Below are positions 35,218 to 44,193 of a DNA stretch of 64,000 nucleotides, one piece after another. Each line of letters begins with the position of its first letter. Position 1 is the stretch's first letter. A program made the translations under genes and the position numbers. Source of the DNA: Azospirillum doebereinerae (lineage in GTDB: Bacteria > Pseudomonadota > Alphaproteobacteria > Azospirillales > Azospirillaceae). The stretch is taken from contig NZ_RZIJ01000011.1 of assembly GCF_003989665.1 (NCBI RefSeq), positions 1 through 64,000 on the forward strand, in the 5' to 3' direction. A model generated the notes under the pieces. That model did no database searches. It was not told the DNA's origin and saw only the letters and a list, made by a program, of their open reading frames with translations.

Positions 35218-37029
35218 ATGGCCGTTCTGCAAACCCCCAACGGCTTCCAGCTCGACAACGGCGGCCGGCGCATCGTCGTCGATCCGGTGACCCGCATCGA
35301 GGGTCACATGCGCTGCGAGGTGAACGTCGATTCCGACAACATCATCCGCAACGCCGTCTCCACCGGCACCATGTGGCGCGGGTTGGAGGTCATCCTGAAG
35401 GGCCGCGATCCGCGCGACGCCTGGGCCTTCGTCGAGCGCATCTGCGGCGTCTGCACCGGCTGCCACGCGCTGACCTCGGTCCGCGCGGTGGAGGACGCGC
35501 TGGGGATCCGCATCCCGAAGAACGCCCATCTGATCCGCGAGATCATGGCGAAGACGCTGCAGGTCCACGACCACATCGTACATTTCTACCACCTGCACGC
35601 GCTGGACTGGGTCAACCCGGTCAACGCGCTGAAGGCCGACCCGCAGGCGACCTCGGCGCTCCAGCAATCGCTGTCGTCGCATCCGAAATCCAGCCCCGGC
35701 TATTTCCGCGACGTGCAGAACCGGCTGAAGAAGTTCGTGGAATCGGGCCAGCTCGGCATCTTCAAGAACGGCTATTGGGACAACCCGGCCTACAAGCTGC
35801 CGCCGGAAGCCGATCTGATGGCGGTGACCCATTACCTGGAGGCGCTCGATCTCCAGAAGGACATCGTCAAGATCCACGCCATCCTGGGCGGCAAGAACCC
35901 GCACCCCAACTACATGGTCGGCGGCGTTCCCTGCGCCATCAACATGGACGGCATCGGCTCGGCCGGCGCGCCGCTGAACATGGAGCGGCTGAACTTCATC
36001 CACGCCCGCATCCAGGAGGCCGCCGCCTTCATCGACAACGTCTACATCCCCGACGTGCTGGCCATCGCCAGCTTCTACAAGGGTTGGCTCTACGGCGGCG
36101 GCCTGTCGGCCACCAACGTGATGGATTACGGCGACTACGAGAAGGTGCCCTACGACCACTCGACCTGCCAGCTTCCCGGCGGCGTGATCCTGAACGGCAA
36201 CTGGAACGAGGTCCACCCCATCGACCCGCGCGACCCGGAGCAGGTGCAGGAGTTCGTCGGCCATTCCTGGTACACCTACGGCGACGACAGCAAGGGCCTG
36301 CACCCCTGGGACGGCATCACGGAAGCCAAATACGAACTCGGCCCCAACACCAAGGGCACCCGCACCGACATCAAGGAGCTGGACGAGGCGGCGAAATACT
36401 CGTGGATCAAGGCGCCGCGCTGGCGCGGCCACGCGGTGGAGGTCGGGCCGCTGCCCCGCTACATCCTGGCCTACGCGCAGAACGTCGGCTACGTCCACGA
36501 CCAGCTCGGCGACGCGCTCGGCCGCTTCAACACGCTGGCGGGGACGAATTTGACGGCGCAGCAGGCGCTGCCGACCACCATCGGCCGCACGCTGGCCCGC
36601 GCGCTGGAATCGCAGTACTGCGCGACGATGCTGAAGGACGACTGGAACAGCCTGATCGCCAACATCAAGGCCGGCGACACCGCCACCGCCAACGTCGAGA
36701 AATGGGATCCCAAGACCTGGCCGAAGGAGGCCAAGGGCGTCGGCACCGTCGCCGCCCCGCGCGGCGGTCTGGGGCACTGGATCAAGATCAAGGACGGCAA
36801 GATCGAGAACTACCAGTGCGTCGTGCCGTCCACCTGGAACGGCAGCCCGCGTGACCCCAAGGGCAACATCGGCGCCTTCGAGGCGTCGCTGCTGAACACC
36901 CCGATGGAGCGCCCGGACGAGCCGGTGGAGATCCTGCGCACCCTGCACAGCTTCGACCCCTGCCTCGCCTGCTCGACCCATGTGATGGCGCCCGACGGCG
37001 CCGAGCTGGCCCGCGTCACCGTGCGCTGA
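35218..37029 (+). CDS. hupL: Uptake [NiFe] hydrogenase large subunit
   Basis: The 603-residue precursor carries both cysteine pairs that bind the NiFe centre: [13 protein letters not shown] near residue 76 and [10 protein letters not shown] near the C-terminus. Cleavage after the histidine of STH by a HupD-type endopeptidase would remove the last 15 residues ([15 protein letters not shown]). It also holds [15 protein letters not shown] at the N-terminus and [18 protein letters not shown]. With hupS and hupC it forms a membrane-bound H2-oxidising enzyme feeding electrons to quinone. No hupD gene is found within the window. The start is two bases behind the hupS stop. Confidence 0.97.
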   Translation: MAVLQTPNGFQLDNGGRRIVVDPVTRIEGHMRCEVNVDSDNIIRNAVSTGTMWRGLEVILKGRDPRDAWAFVERICGVCTGCHALTSVRAVEDALGIRIPKNAHLIREIMAKTLQVHDHIVHFYHLHALDWVNPVNALKADPQATSALQQSLSSHPKSSPGYFRDVQNRLKKFVESGQLGIFKNGYWDNPAYKLPPEADLMAVTHYLEALDLQKDIVKIHAILGGKNPHPNYMVGGVPCAINMDGIGSAGAPLNMERLNFIHARIQEAAAFIDNVYIPDVLAIASFYKGWLYGGGLSATNVMDYGDYEKVPYDHSTCQLPGGVILNGNWNEVHPIDPRDPEQVQEFVGHSWYTYGDDSKGLHPWDGITEAKYELGPNTKGTRTDIKELDEAAKYSWIKAPRWRGHAVEVGPLPRYILAYAQNVGYVHDQLGDALGRFNTLAGTNLTAQQALPTTIGRTLARALESQYCATMLKDDWNSLIANIKAGDTATANVEKWDPKTWPKEAKGVGTVAAPRGGLGHWIKIKDGKIENYQCVVPSTWNGSPRDPKGNIGAFEASLLNTPMERPDEPVEILRTLHSFDPCLACSTHVMAPDGAELARVTVR

Positions 37030-37051
37030 CCGCATCCCGGAGGGTTCCGCC

Positions 37052-37882
37052 ATGACCACGAGCGATCCATCCCAGGACACGCCGTCGCCCTCGACCGGAC
37101 GTTTCCTGAAGGCGATCTACGTCTACGAAGTGCCGGTGCGGCTGTGGCACTGGGTCAACGCGCTGGCCATCACGGTGCTGGCCGTCACCGGCTACCTGAT
37201 CGGCAGCCCGCTGCCGAGCACGCCCGGCGAGGCCAGCGCCAACTTCCTGATGGGCTACATCCGCTTCGCCCATTTCGCGGCGGGCTACGTCTTCGCCATC
37301 GGGTTCCTCGGCCGGCTCTACTGGGCCTTCGCCGGCAACCACCACGCCAAGCAGCTGTTCCGCTTCCCCTTCTGGGACGGGCACTGGTGGGCGGAGCTGT
37401 TCGTCGAGGCCCGCTGGTACCTGTTCCTGGAACGCGAGCCGAAGCTCTATGTCGGGCACAACCCGCTGGCCCAGTTCGCGATGTTCTGGGTCATCGGGAT
37501 CGGCAGCGTCTTCATGATCGTCACCGGCTTCGCGCTGTACGGCGAGGGGGCCGGGGTGGACAGCTGGCAGGACCGGGTGTTCGGCTGGGTCATCCCGCTG
37601 TTCGGCCAGAGCCAGGACGTCCACACCTGGCATCATCTGGGCATGTGGGCGATCCTGCTGTTCGTGATGGTCCACATCTACGCGGCGGTGCGCGAGGACA
37701 TCATGTCCCGCCAGTCGATCGTCTCGACGATGGTCAGCGGCGTGCGCACCTTCAAGGACGCCGGCCAGCCGGCCGACGAGGACGCCCCGGCCGAACCGGC
37801 GCATTCCCGCCGTTTCCACGCCGGCCGGAAGGGCGGAGCGGCGAAGACGGCGACGCCCCACGCGCCCGAACCGGTGGACTGA
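37052..37882 (+). CDS. hupC: Hydrogenase b-type cytochrome subunit
   Basis: The 276-residue protein is the membrane diheme cytochrome that anchors HupSL and passes electrons to the quinone pool. Four hydrophobic helices are visible with histidines for heme: VRLWHWVNALAITVLAVTGY, IRFAHFAAGYVFAIGFLGRL, FWVIGIGSVFMIVTGFALYG and HHLGMWAILLFVMVHIYAAV. The start has GGAGG eight bases upstream. The C-terminal tail (about 232-276) is longer and more basic than usual, ending PEPVD. It is the last gene of hupSLC; a palindromic repeat follows 17 bases on, so the operon probably ends here. Confidence 0.95.
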   Translation: MTTSDPSQDTPSPSTGRFLKAIYVYEVPVRLWHWVNALAITVLAVTGYLIGSPLPSTPGEASANFLMGYIRFAHFAAGYVFAIGFLGRLYWAFAGNHHAKQLFRFPFWDGHWWAELFVEARWYLFLEREPKLYVGHNPLAQFAMFWVIGIGSVFMIVTGFALYGEGAGVDSWQDRVFGWVIPLFGQSQDVHTWHHLGMWAILLFVMVHIYAAVREDIMSRQSIVSTMVSGVRTFKDAGQPADEDAPAEPAHSRRFHAGRKGGAAKTATPHAPEPVD

Positions 37883-37899
37883 GGTCGGGAGATTTGATC

Positions 37900-38049
37900 C
37901 CCTCTCCCGCCCCGGGAGAGGGAAGGGGCCCACGGCGGATGCCGTGGGAAGGGTGAGGGGCTATGGGAGCATGGATTGCGTACCACGCCCGATAGCCCCT
38001 CACCCTCCCCGCTTCGCGGGTCCCCTCCCTCTCCCGGGACGGGAGAGGG
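37900..38049. repeat. Palindromic intergenic repeat, family C
   Basis: A 150-bp element with arms CCCTCTCCCG...CGGGAGAGGG at both ends and an inner pair, GGTGAGGGGCTAT with its complement ATAGCCCCTCACC, around about 25 central bases. A sub-hairpin CCCACGGC-GGAT-GCCGTGGG lies at 37930-37948. It differs in sequence from families A and B but shares the CCCTCTCCC theme. It follows hupC. Confidence 0.8.
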
Positions 38050-38182
38050 CAAGAGTTCGGCTTTTACGACCGCCTCTTCCAACCTTCCGCCCATCACCCA
38101 TCGGCCCTATGGAGTCGTTGCTTGCGATTGCGGGTTCCGCTCGTTCAATTTTAACAAATTAAATTAGCTAATAATTTCCGTA

Positions 38183-38212
38183 TTGACTGATTTCACGAAA
38201 ATCAATCACATT
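38183..38212 (+). promoter_or_regulatory. AT-rich probable promoter of the ssu operon
   Basis: Between the repeat and ssuA, bases about 38140-38235 are strikingly AT-rich. TTGACT at 38183-38188 fits a -35 box; 17 bases on, TCACAT is only a weak -10. A sulfur regulator of CysB/Cbl type would be expected to bind here, but no site can be named. The whole gap from 37883 to 38306 holds this and the family C repeat and no gene. Confidence 0.35.
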
Positions 38213-38306
38213 AAAACCCTATTAAAGAACTATGAATAACAACCGCGAGCCGATCCCACCCCGTCGCGTCACGGGAGGCCCGGCCCCGGCCATCGAGGGG
38301 GATGCC

Positions 38307-39269
38307 ATGAAACGGTTGTTCGGAATGCTGGTCGGCGCCGCCGCCCTGCTGGGTCTCGCGGTTCCGTTCGGCGGCGCGTCGGCGGCGGACAAGACGGTCC
38401 GCATCGGCTACCAGAAATACGGCACGCTGATCATCCTGAAGGAACAGGGGCTGCTGGAGAAGAAGCTGGCGCCGCTCGGCTACAGCGTGGCCTGGACCGA
38501 GTTTCCCGGCGGGCCGCAGCTGCTGGAGGCGCTGAACGTCGGCGCGCTCGATTTCGGCACGACGGGGGAGGCGCCGCCGATCTTCGCGCAGGCCGCCGGC
38601 GCCCCGCTGCTCTACGTCGGCTACGAGCCGTCCTCGCCCAAGGGCGAGGCGATCCTGGTGCCCAAGGACAGCCCGATCCGGACGGTCGCCCAACTCAAGG
38701 GCAAGAAGGTCGCGTTGAACAAGGGCTCCAACGTCCATTACCTGCTGGTCAAGGCGCTGGAGAAGGACGGCCTGAGCGTCACCGACATCGAGCCGGTCTA
38801 CCTGCCCCCCGCCGACGCCCGCGCGGCCTTCGAGCGCGGCGCGGTGGACGCCTGGGCCATCTGGGATCCCTTCTACGCCGCCGCGTCGGCGGCCACCGGC
38901 GCGCGCACGCTGGTCGACGGCACGGGAAGCGACGGCGCCGGTCTGGTGAAGAACCATCAGTTCTTCCTGGCCGCCAAGCCCTTCGCCGCCGCCAACCAGC
39001 CGGCGATCGACGCCGTGCTGGCGGGCTTGGGCGAGATCGACGCCTGGGCCAACCAGAACCTCAAGACGGTGGCCGAGCAGCTCAGCCCCAAGGTCGGCCT
39101 GCCGGTTCCGGTGCTGGAGGTCGCGGCCGCCCGCCAGGGCTATGGCCTGCGCCCGATCGACGCCGAGGTGATCGCCGAACAGCAGCGCATCGCCGACAGC
39201 TTCTTCGCGCTGAAGCTGATCCCCAGGAAGATCGACGTTTCGGCCGCCGCCCCCGGCAGCAAGTCGTAA
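38307..39269 (+). CDS. ssuA: Alkanesulfonate ABC transporter, substrate-binding protein
   Basis: The 320-residue precursor has a signal peptide (1-24, [20 protein letters not shown], cleavage after ASA), then the SsuA/NitT fold: [58 protein letters not shown] and [18 protein letters not shown]. The ligand should be an aliphatic sulfonate used as sulfur source. The start at 38307 was chosen because homology and the signal begin there; an upstream in-frame ATG at 38232 would add a hydrophilic leader. It is the first gene of ssuADCB; ssuD follows after 29 bases. Confidence 0.95.
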   Translation: MKRLFGMLVGAAALLGLAVPFGGASAADKTVRIGYQKYGTLIILKEQGLLEKKLAPLGYSVAWTEFPGGPQLLEALNVGALDFGTTGEAPPIFAQAAGAPLLYVGYEPSSPKGEAILVPKDSPIRTVAQLKGKKVALNKGSNVHYLLVKALEKDGLSVTDIEPVYLPPADARAAFERGAVDAWAIWDPFYAAASAATGARTLVDGTGSDGAGLVKNHQFFLAAKPFAAANQPAIDAVLAGLGEIDAWANQNLKTVAEQLSPKVGLPVPVLEVAAARQGYGLRPIDAEVIAEQQRIADSFFALKLIPRKIDVSAAAPGSKS

Positions 39270-39298
39270 TCAGGCAGCAAGTCGCAAGGACGCGCATC

Positions 39299-40480
39299 AT
39301 GACCACGCACGCCGCCTCCGAGGCCAACATCCTCTGGTTCATCCCGACCCACGGCGACGGGCGCCATCTGGGCACCGCCGTCGGCGCGCGGGAAACCGAC
39401 CTAGGCTATCTGCGCCAGATCGCGCAGGCCGCCGACACGCTCGGCTATTACGGCGTGCTGCTGCCGACCGGGCGCTCCTGCGAGGACAGCTGGGTCGTCG
39501 CCTCCGCCCTGGTGCCGGCGACGGAGCGGCTCCGCTTCCTGGTCGCCGTGCGGCCGGGGCTGCAATCGCCGACGCTGGCCGCGCGCATGGCCTCGACGCT
39601 CGACCGCCTGTCGAACGGGCGGCTGCTGGTCAACGTGGTGACCGGCGGCGATCCGGTGGAGAACGCGGGCGACGGCATCTTCCTGTCGCACGGCGAACGC
39701 TACGACGTGACGCGCGAGTTCCTGGACGTCTGGCGCGGGTTGTTCTCTGGCGCTCCGGTGAATTACGAGGGCGCGCATCTGCGCATCGAGGACGGGCGGC
39801 TGTTCTACCCGCCGGTCCAGCCCGGCGGCCCGCCGCTCTATTTCGGCGGCTCGTCGGACGCCGCCAACGCGGTCGCCGCGACCTATGTCGACAAGTACCT
39901 GACCTGGGGCGAACCCCCGGCGCAGGTTGCCGCCAAGCTGGCCGGAGTCCGCCGTCTGGCGGAGGAGCAGGGCCGCGAGGTCAGCTTCGGCATCCGCCTG
40001 CACGTCATCGTGCGCGAGACCAGCGAGCGCGCCTGGGCGGCGGCCGGGGACCTGATCCGCCACGTCGACGACGCCACCATCGCCTCGGCGCAGACCATCT
40101 TCGCGCGGATGGATTCGGTCGGCCAGCGCCGCATGGCCGCGCTGCACGGCGGCCGGCGCGACAAGCTGGAGGTCAGCCCGAACCTGTGGGCCGGCGTCGG
40201 GCTGGTGCGCGGCGGGGCGGGGACGGCGCTGGTCGGCGACCCCGAGACGGTGGCCGCCCGCATCCGCGAATACATGGACATCGGCATCGACAGTTTCGTG
40301 CTGTCCGGCTACCCGCATCTGGAGGAGGCCTACCGCTTCGCCGAGCTGGTCTTCCCGCTGCTGCCGCTGGCCGCCACCACCGGGCGAAACCGGGGGAAGG
40401 GGCCGGCGGTCAACACCGGCCCCTTCGGCGAAAGCATCGCCAACGGCCTGCCGCCCGCCCTGCGTCAGGCGGCCATGTGA
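39299..40480 (+). CDS. ssuD: FMNH2-dependent alkanesulfonate monooxygenase
   Basis: The 393-residue enzyme is of the bacterial luciferase family and splits alkanesulfonates into aldehyde and sulfite with O2 and FMNH2. Family features are [14 protein letters not shown] at the N-terminus, [30 protein letters not shown], the FMN/sulfonate region [14 protein letters not shown], and [11 protein letters not shown]. It overlaps ssuC by one base. The partner flavin reductase SsuE is not encoded here, so reduced FMN must come from a gene elsewhere. Confidence 0.96.
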   Translation: MTTHAASEANILWFIPTHGDGRHLGTAVGARETDLGYLRQIAQAADTLGYYGVLLPTGRSCEDSWVVASALVPATERLRFLVAVRPGLQSPTLAARMASTLDRLSNGRLLVNVVTGGDPVENAGDGIFLSHGERYDVTREFLDVWRGLFSGAPVNYEGAHLRIEDGRLFYPPVQPGGPPLYFGGSSDAANAVAATYVDKYLTWGEPPAQVAAKLAGVRRLAEEQGREVSFGIRLHVIVRETSERAWAAAGDLIRHVDDATIASAQTIFARMDSVGQRRMAALHGGRRDKLEVSPNLWAGVGLVRGGAGTALVGDPETVAARIREYMDIGIDSFVLSGYPHLEEAYRFAELVFPLLPLAATTGRNRGKGPAVNTGPFGESIANGLPPALRQAAM

Positions 40481-41292
40481 TGGCCGGGGGCGGGAAAGGG
40501 GGCGGCGTGGTCCGGCGGGCGGGGGAGCAACTGCTCCCCTGGCTTCTGCCGCTGGGCCTGCTGGCCGTCTGGGAGCTGGCCGCCGCCACCGGCTGGCTCT
40601 CCGCGCGAGTGCTGCCGGCGCCGAGCGACATCGCGCTGGCCTTCTGGACCACCCTGCTCGACGGCAGCCTGCCGCGCCACGTCGCGGTCAGCGCCGAGCG
40701 CGCGGTCAAGGGGCTGCTGATCGGCGGCGGGCTCGGCTTTGCGCTGGGCTTCCTGACCGGGGCGCTGAAGCCGGCGGAGATCCTGCTCGACAGCTCGCTG
40801 CAGATGCTGCGCAACGTGCCGCATCTGGCGATCATTCCCATGGTGATCCTGTGGTTCGGCATCGGCGAGGAGGCCAAGATCTTCCTCGTCAGCATCGGCG
40901 TGCTGTTCCCCATCTACCTGAACACCTTCCACGGCATCCGCTCGGTGGATCGCGGGCTGGTGGAGATGGCGCGGGTCTACGGGCTGGGGACGGCGGCGCT
41001 CTACGCCCGCGTCATCCTGCCGGGCGCCCTGCCGTCGATCCTGCTGGGGGTGCGCTACGCGCTGGGGATCATGTGGCTGACGCTGATCGTGGCCGAGACG
41101 ATCTCCGCCTCCTCGGGCATCGGCTACATGACGATGAACGCGCGGGAGTTCCTGCAAACCGATCTGGTGCTGCTGGGGATCATCGTCTACGCGCTGCTCG
41201 GCAAGCTGGCCGACACGCTGACCCGCTGGCTGGAGCGCCGCGCGCTCGCCTGGAATCCCTCCTTCCACACCGCCCTGGAGACCGCGTCATGA
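40480..41292 (+). CDS. ssuC: Alkanesulfonate ABC transporter permease
   Basis: A 270-residue inner-membrane permease with six hydrophobic segments. The ABC-contact loop, EMARVYGLGTAALYARVILP followed by GALPSIL, is of the SsuC/TauC type. The start ATG overlaps the ssuD stop (ATGTGATG), and its own stop overlaps the ssuB start (ATGA), so the three proteins are made in fixed ratio. The C-terminus runs ERRALAWNPSFHTALETAS. Confidence 0.95.
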   Translation: MAGGGKGGGVVRRAGEQLLPWLLPLGLLAVWELAAATGWLSARVLPAPSDIALAFWTTLLDGSLPRHVAVSAERAVKGLLIGGGLGFALGFLTGALKPAEILLDSSLQMLRNVPHLAIIPMVILWFGIGEEAKIFLVSIGVLFPIYLNTFHGIRSVDRGLVEMARVYGLGTAALYARVILPGALPSILLGVRYALGIMWLTLIVAETISASSGIGYMTMNAREFLQTDLVLLGIIVYALLGKLADTLTRWLERRALAWNPSFHTALETAS

Positions 41293-42098
41293 CCGCCCTG
41301 CTCCAGGCCCTGCGCCGCTTGCCCCTGCCGCGCTCCGTCGCCGTCCCGTCGCCTTCGGTGACCGCCGCTCTGCCCCGCGCGTCGTTCGAACGGGCGCGTC
41401 CGCTGGAGTTGCGGCTCGACGGGGTGGTCAAGGAATTCGCCGGCCGCCGCGTGCTGGACGGCCTCGACCTGACCGTGCCGGCGGGGCAGTTCGTCGCCGT
41501 GGTCGGCCGGTCGGGCGGCGGCAAATCCACGCTGATGCGTCTGATCGTCGGGCTGGACCGCCCCAGCGGCGGCCGGGTCCTGGTGGACGGGCGCCCGGTG
41601 TCGGGCCTGCGCCCGGACGTGCGCCTGCTGTTCCAGGACCCGCGCCTGCTGCCCTGGCAGCGGGCGGTCGGCAACGTCGGCATCGCCCGAGGTCCCGGCT
41701 GGCGCGAGCGGGCGCTGGCGGCGCTCGACGACGTGGGGCTGGCCGACCGCGCGGAGGAATGGCCCTCGGTGCTCTCCGGCGGCCAGCGCCAGCGGGTGGC
41801 CCTGGCCCGCGCGCTGGTGTCGAACCCCGGCCTTCTGCTGCTCGATGAGCCCTTCGGCGCGCTCGACGCGCTGACCCGGCAGGAGATGCACCGCCTGTTG
41901 CGCCGCATCCGCGAGGAGCACGGCTTCGGCGCCGTCCTCATCACCCACGACGTGGCGGAGGCCGTCGCGCTGGCCGACCGTGTGCTGGTGCTGCGCGAGG
42001 GCAAGATCGCGCTCGACTTGGACATCGGCGGCCCGGACCAGCGCCCCGACGAGTCCGCCGTCGCCGCTCTTGAAGCCCGCATCCTGCGGGACGTATGA
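41289..42098 (+). CDS. ssuB: Alkanesulfonate ABC transporter ATPase
   Basis: The 269-residue ATPase has an N-terminal extension of about 40 residues before the ABC core. Walker A is VGRSGGGKSTL, the Q-loop LLFQDPRLLPW, the signature VLSGGQRQRVALARAL, Walker B LLLLDEPFGALDAL and the switch histidine in LITHDVAEAVALADR. The start overlaps the ssuC stop. It ends ssuADCB; the next 217 bases are the leader of a CRISPR array. Confidence 0.95.
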   Translation: MTALLQALRRLPLPRSVAVPSPSVTAALPRASFERARPLELRLDGVVKEFAGRRVLDGLDLTVPAGQFVAVVGRSGGGKSTLMRLIVGLDRPSGGRVLVDGRPVSGLRPDVRLLFQDPRLLPWQRAVGNVGIARGPGWRERALAALDDVGLADRAEEWPSVLSGGQRQRVALARALVSNPGLLLLDEPFGALDALTRQEMHRLLRRIREEHGFGAVLITHDVAEAVALADRVLVLREGKIALDLDIGGPDQRPDESAVAALEARILRDV

Positions 42099-42148
42099 TT
42101 CGGGTGGCCGCCGGGGCGGCAGGCGGCCGGATCGCGGGCGTGTGTCCG

Positions 42149-42191
42149 GTGCGAACCCCAAGCGGACGGGAAACCCCCGCTGGGTTCGCAC
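42149..42191. other. Inverted repeat in the presumed CRISPR leader
   Basis: A perfect 10-bp inverted repeat GTGCGAACCC (42149-42158) with GGGTTCGCAC (42182-42191) lies in the 217-base stretch between ssuB and the first CRISPR repeat. I recall similar GTGCGAACC hairpins near the leader of type I-C arrays, so this stretch (42099-42315) is probably the array leader and promoter; this is inference. Confidence 0.5.
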
Positions 42192-42315
42192 GGTAGGGCA
42201 ATCAAGGGCTTACGACCGGAGACAGACGACTGGCGCGCCTGTGGTTCGGCTGTCCGCAGGGGTTCGCGGAACTGCCGGGATTGTGGCGCCTTGGACAAGT
42301 GGATAGATGTTGGGG

Positions 42316-43008
42316 GTCGCTCCCCATGCGGGGGCGTGGATTGAAACAACGCCTGCTCGACGGCGTCCGTGGCGCTTTTCCGTCGCTCCCCATGCGGGGG
42401 CGTGGATTGAAACAACAGCGTCGTGCAGAGCATGACGGGCGCGTGGCAGGTCGCTCCCCATGCGGGGGCGTGGATTGAAACCTCGACGGCGTCGCCCACC
42501 TCCAGGCGGCCGAGCGTCGCTCCCCATGCGGGGGCGTGGATTGAAACGCCATGGGAATTACTCGCCCTTCTTATCGCCGAAGGTCGCTCCCCATGCGGGG
42601 GCGTGGATTGAAACGGGTCCGTGGGGCGTGTCTCTCTCCCCAGCCGCACGTCGCTCCCCATGCGGGGGCGTGGATTGAAACTACGGTGGCGACGCCTTCA
42701 CCTCGGGCACGGCCGTCGCTACCCATGCGGGGGGCGTGGATTGAAGCTGATCGTCGGTGGGGAACGGCAGGTCGGACAGCCACCGATCCAAGCGGAAGCA
42801 CGCGGTGGGGCGATTTTCGCAACTTTTGCAGCGTATGCGTCAAGGTGTCGCTCTTCATGCGGGAGTATGCATTGACACATGCGTTTGGAAGGGGCGCGCT
42901 TCACCATGGCGCGTCGCTTCCCATAAAGAAGCGTGGATTGAAACCCCCGCCGCGTCCGCTTCCGGGCGGCCGGCGGGGGCGCTTCCCATACGCAAACGTG
43001 GATGACAC
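42316..43008 (+). CRISPR. CRISPR array with type I-C-like repeats, no adjacent cas genes
   Basis: The 32-base repeat begins GTCGCTCCCCATGCGGGGGC and ends GTGGATTGAAAC. It is perfect in six copies starting at 42316, 42382, 42450, 42516, 42583 and 42650, with spacers of 33-36 bases. A seventh (42715-42747) has an extra G and two changes. Degenerate copies follow at 42847-42878, 42913-42944 and 42978-43008, after a 99-base gap equal to spacer + repeat + spacer. The repeat matches type I-C arrays (ending ATTGAAAC). Decay to the right and the GATTGAAAC 3' end place the leader on the left. No cas gene is present from 1 to 64000. Confidence 0.95.
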
Positions 43009-43116
43009 AACGCAGACCATGCCAATTGGATGGCGGGCGGTTCGCTTCTTCTGCGGAGGACGGACGGCGGCCTCCGATCAGCCGGGCTTCGTCCATTCCC
43101 GTCAGGACAGCTTGTC

Positions 43117-44193
43117 TCACCCCCGCCGCAGCCGGGCTTCCAGCCACAGGCTGTAGCGGGAGGCCGCGACGCAGAACACCACGTAGACCAGCGCCGCGAA
43201 GCCGAACGCCTCGTCGTAGAAGCCGAGCCAGGCGGGGTCCTGGGCCGCGCTGCGGGCGGTGTTCAGCAGGTCGAACAGGCCGATCACGACGATCAGCGTG
43301 GTGTCCTGGAACACCCCGATGGTCAGGTTGACGATGGACGGGATGACCGTCCGCAACGCCTGCGGCAGGATCACCAGCCGCATCGTGCTCCAATAGCCCA
43401 GGCCCAGGGCGCGCGCGCCCTCGTACTGGCCGGGTGGAACGGCTTGCAGGCCGGCGCGGACGATCTCCGCCAGATAAGCCGAGACGAACAGCACGATGGC
43501 GACCTGCGCCCGCAGCAGCTTGTCGATGGCCGAACCGGCCGGGAGCATCAGCGGCAGCAGCAGCGTGGCGACGTAGAGCACGGCGATCAGCGGCACGCCG
43601 CGCGTCACCTCGATGAAGACCACGGCCAGGGTGCGCACGCCGCCCATCGCGCTCTGCCGGGCCAGCGCCAGCAGGATCGCCAGCGGAAAGGCCGCGACCA
43701 TCCCGACGGTGGCGAGCAGCAGGTTGACCGGCAACCCGCTCCAGCGCTCGGTCGGCACCGCCGGCCCGTCCGGGCCCCCCGTCAGCAGCAGGACGGCCGT
43801 CGCCAGCCCGACCGCCCACAGCGCCAGCGTCGCGCGCCGCCAGAACGGCGGCGTTCCGCTCAAACCCGCCAGCCCCAGCAGGATGAGGCTCGCCGCCGCC
43901 GGGCGCCACTGCCGGTCCTGGTCGTAGAAGCCGAACAGGATGTAGCGCAGCTTCTCCCCGATGAAGGCCCAGCAGGCGCCGGCGGCCTCGGCGCAGCGGT
44001 CGGCCGGGCCGCTCCACACCGCGTCCAGCACGGTCCAGCGCAGCAGCGGCGGCACCGCCCAGGCGAGCAACGCTACGCAAGCCAGCGTGAGGACGCCGTT
44101 GAGCGGGCTGCCGAACAGCCCGTGGGACCAGCGCCGCCAGCGCGGGGCCGCGACAACGCGGGGCGGGGCGGCGGAGAGGATCGTGTCGGTCAT
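43117..44193 (-). CDS. aapM: Amino acid ABC transporter permease, AapM/BztC type
   Basis: A 358-residue permease. A long N-terminal region with three helices (typical of BztC/AapM) precedes the HisM-like domain. The ABC-contact motif is EGARALGLGYWSTMRLVILPQAL, preceded by SAYLAEIVRAGLQAVPPGQY. The start at 44193 overlaps the stop of the AapQ-type gene by four bases (ATGA). It is the last gene of a three-gene transporter set that lacks an ATPase gene. It ends 108 bases from the CRISPR array. The substrate should be an amino acid or small sulfur compound. Confidence 0.92.
   Translation of the reverse strand: MTDTILSAAPPRVVAAPRWRRWSHGLFGSPLNGVLTLACVALLAWAVPPLLRWTVLDAVWSGPADRCAEAAGACWAFIGEKLRYILFGFYDQDRQWRPAAASLILLGLAGLSGTPPFWRRATLALWAVGLATAVLLLTGGPDGPAVPTERWSGLPVNLLLATVGMVAAFPLAILLALARQSAMGGVRTLAVVFIEVTRGVPLIAVLYVATLLLPLMLPAGSAIDKLLRAQVAIVLFVSAYLAEIVRAGLQAVPPGQYEGARALGLGYWSTMRLVILPQALRTVIPSIVNLTIGVFQDTTLIVVIGLFDLLNTARSAAQDPAWLGFYDEAFGFAALVYVVFCVAASRYSLWLEARLRRG

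Noticed and set aside
42201..42661. Several reading frames across the CRISPR array with repeated RGRGLK or SIHAPAWGAT units
   Set aside because: They are translations of the CRISPR repeat, not proteins.
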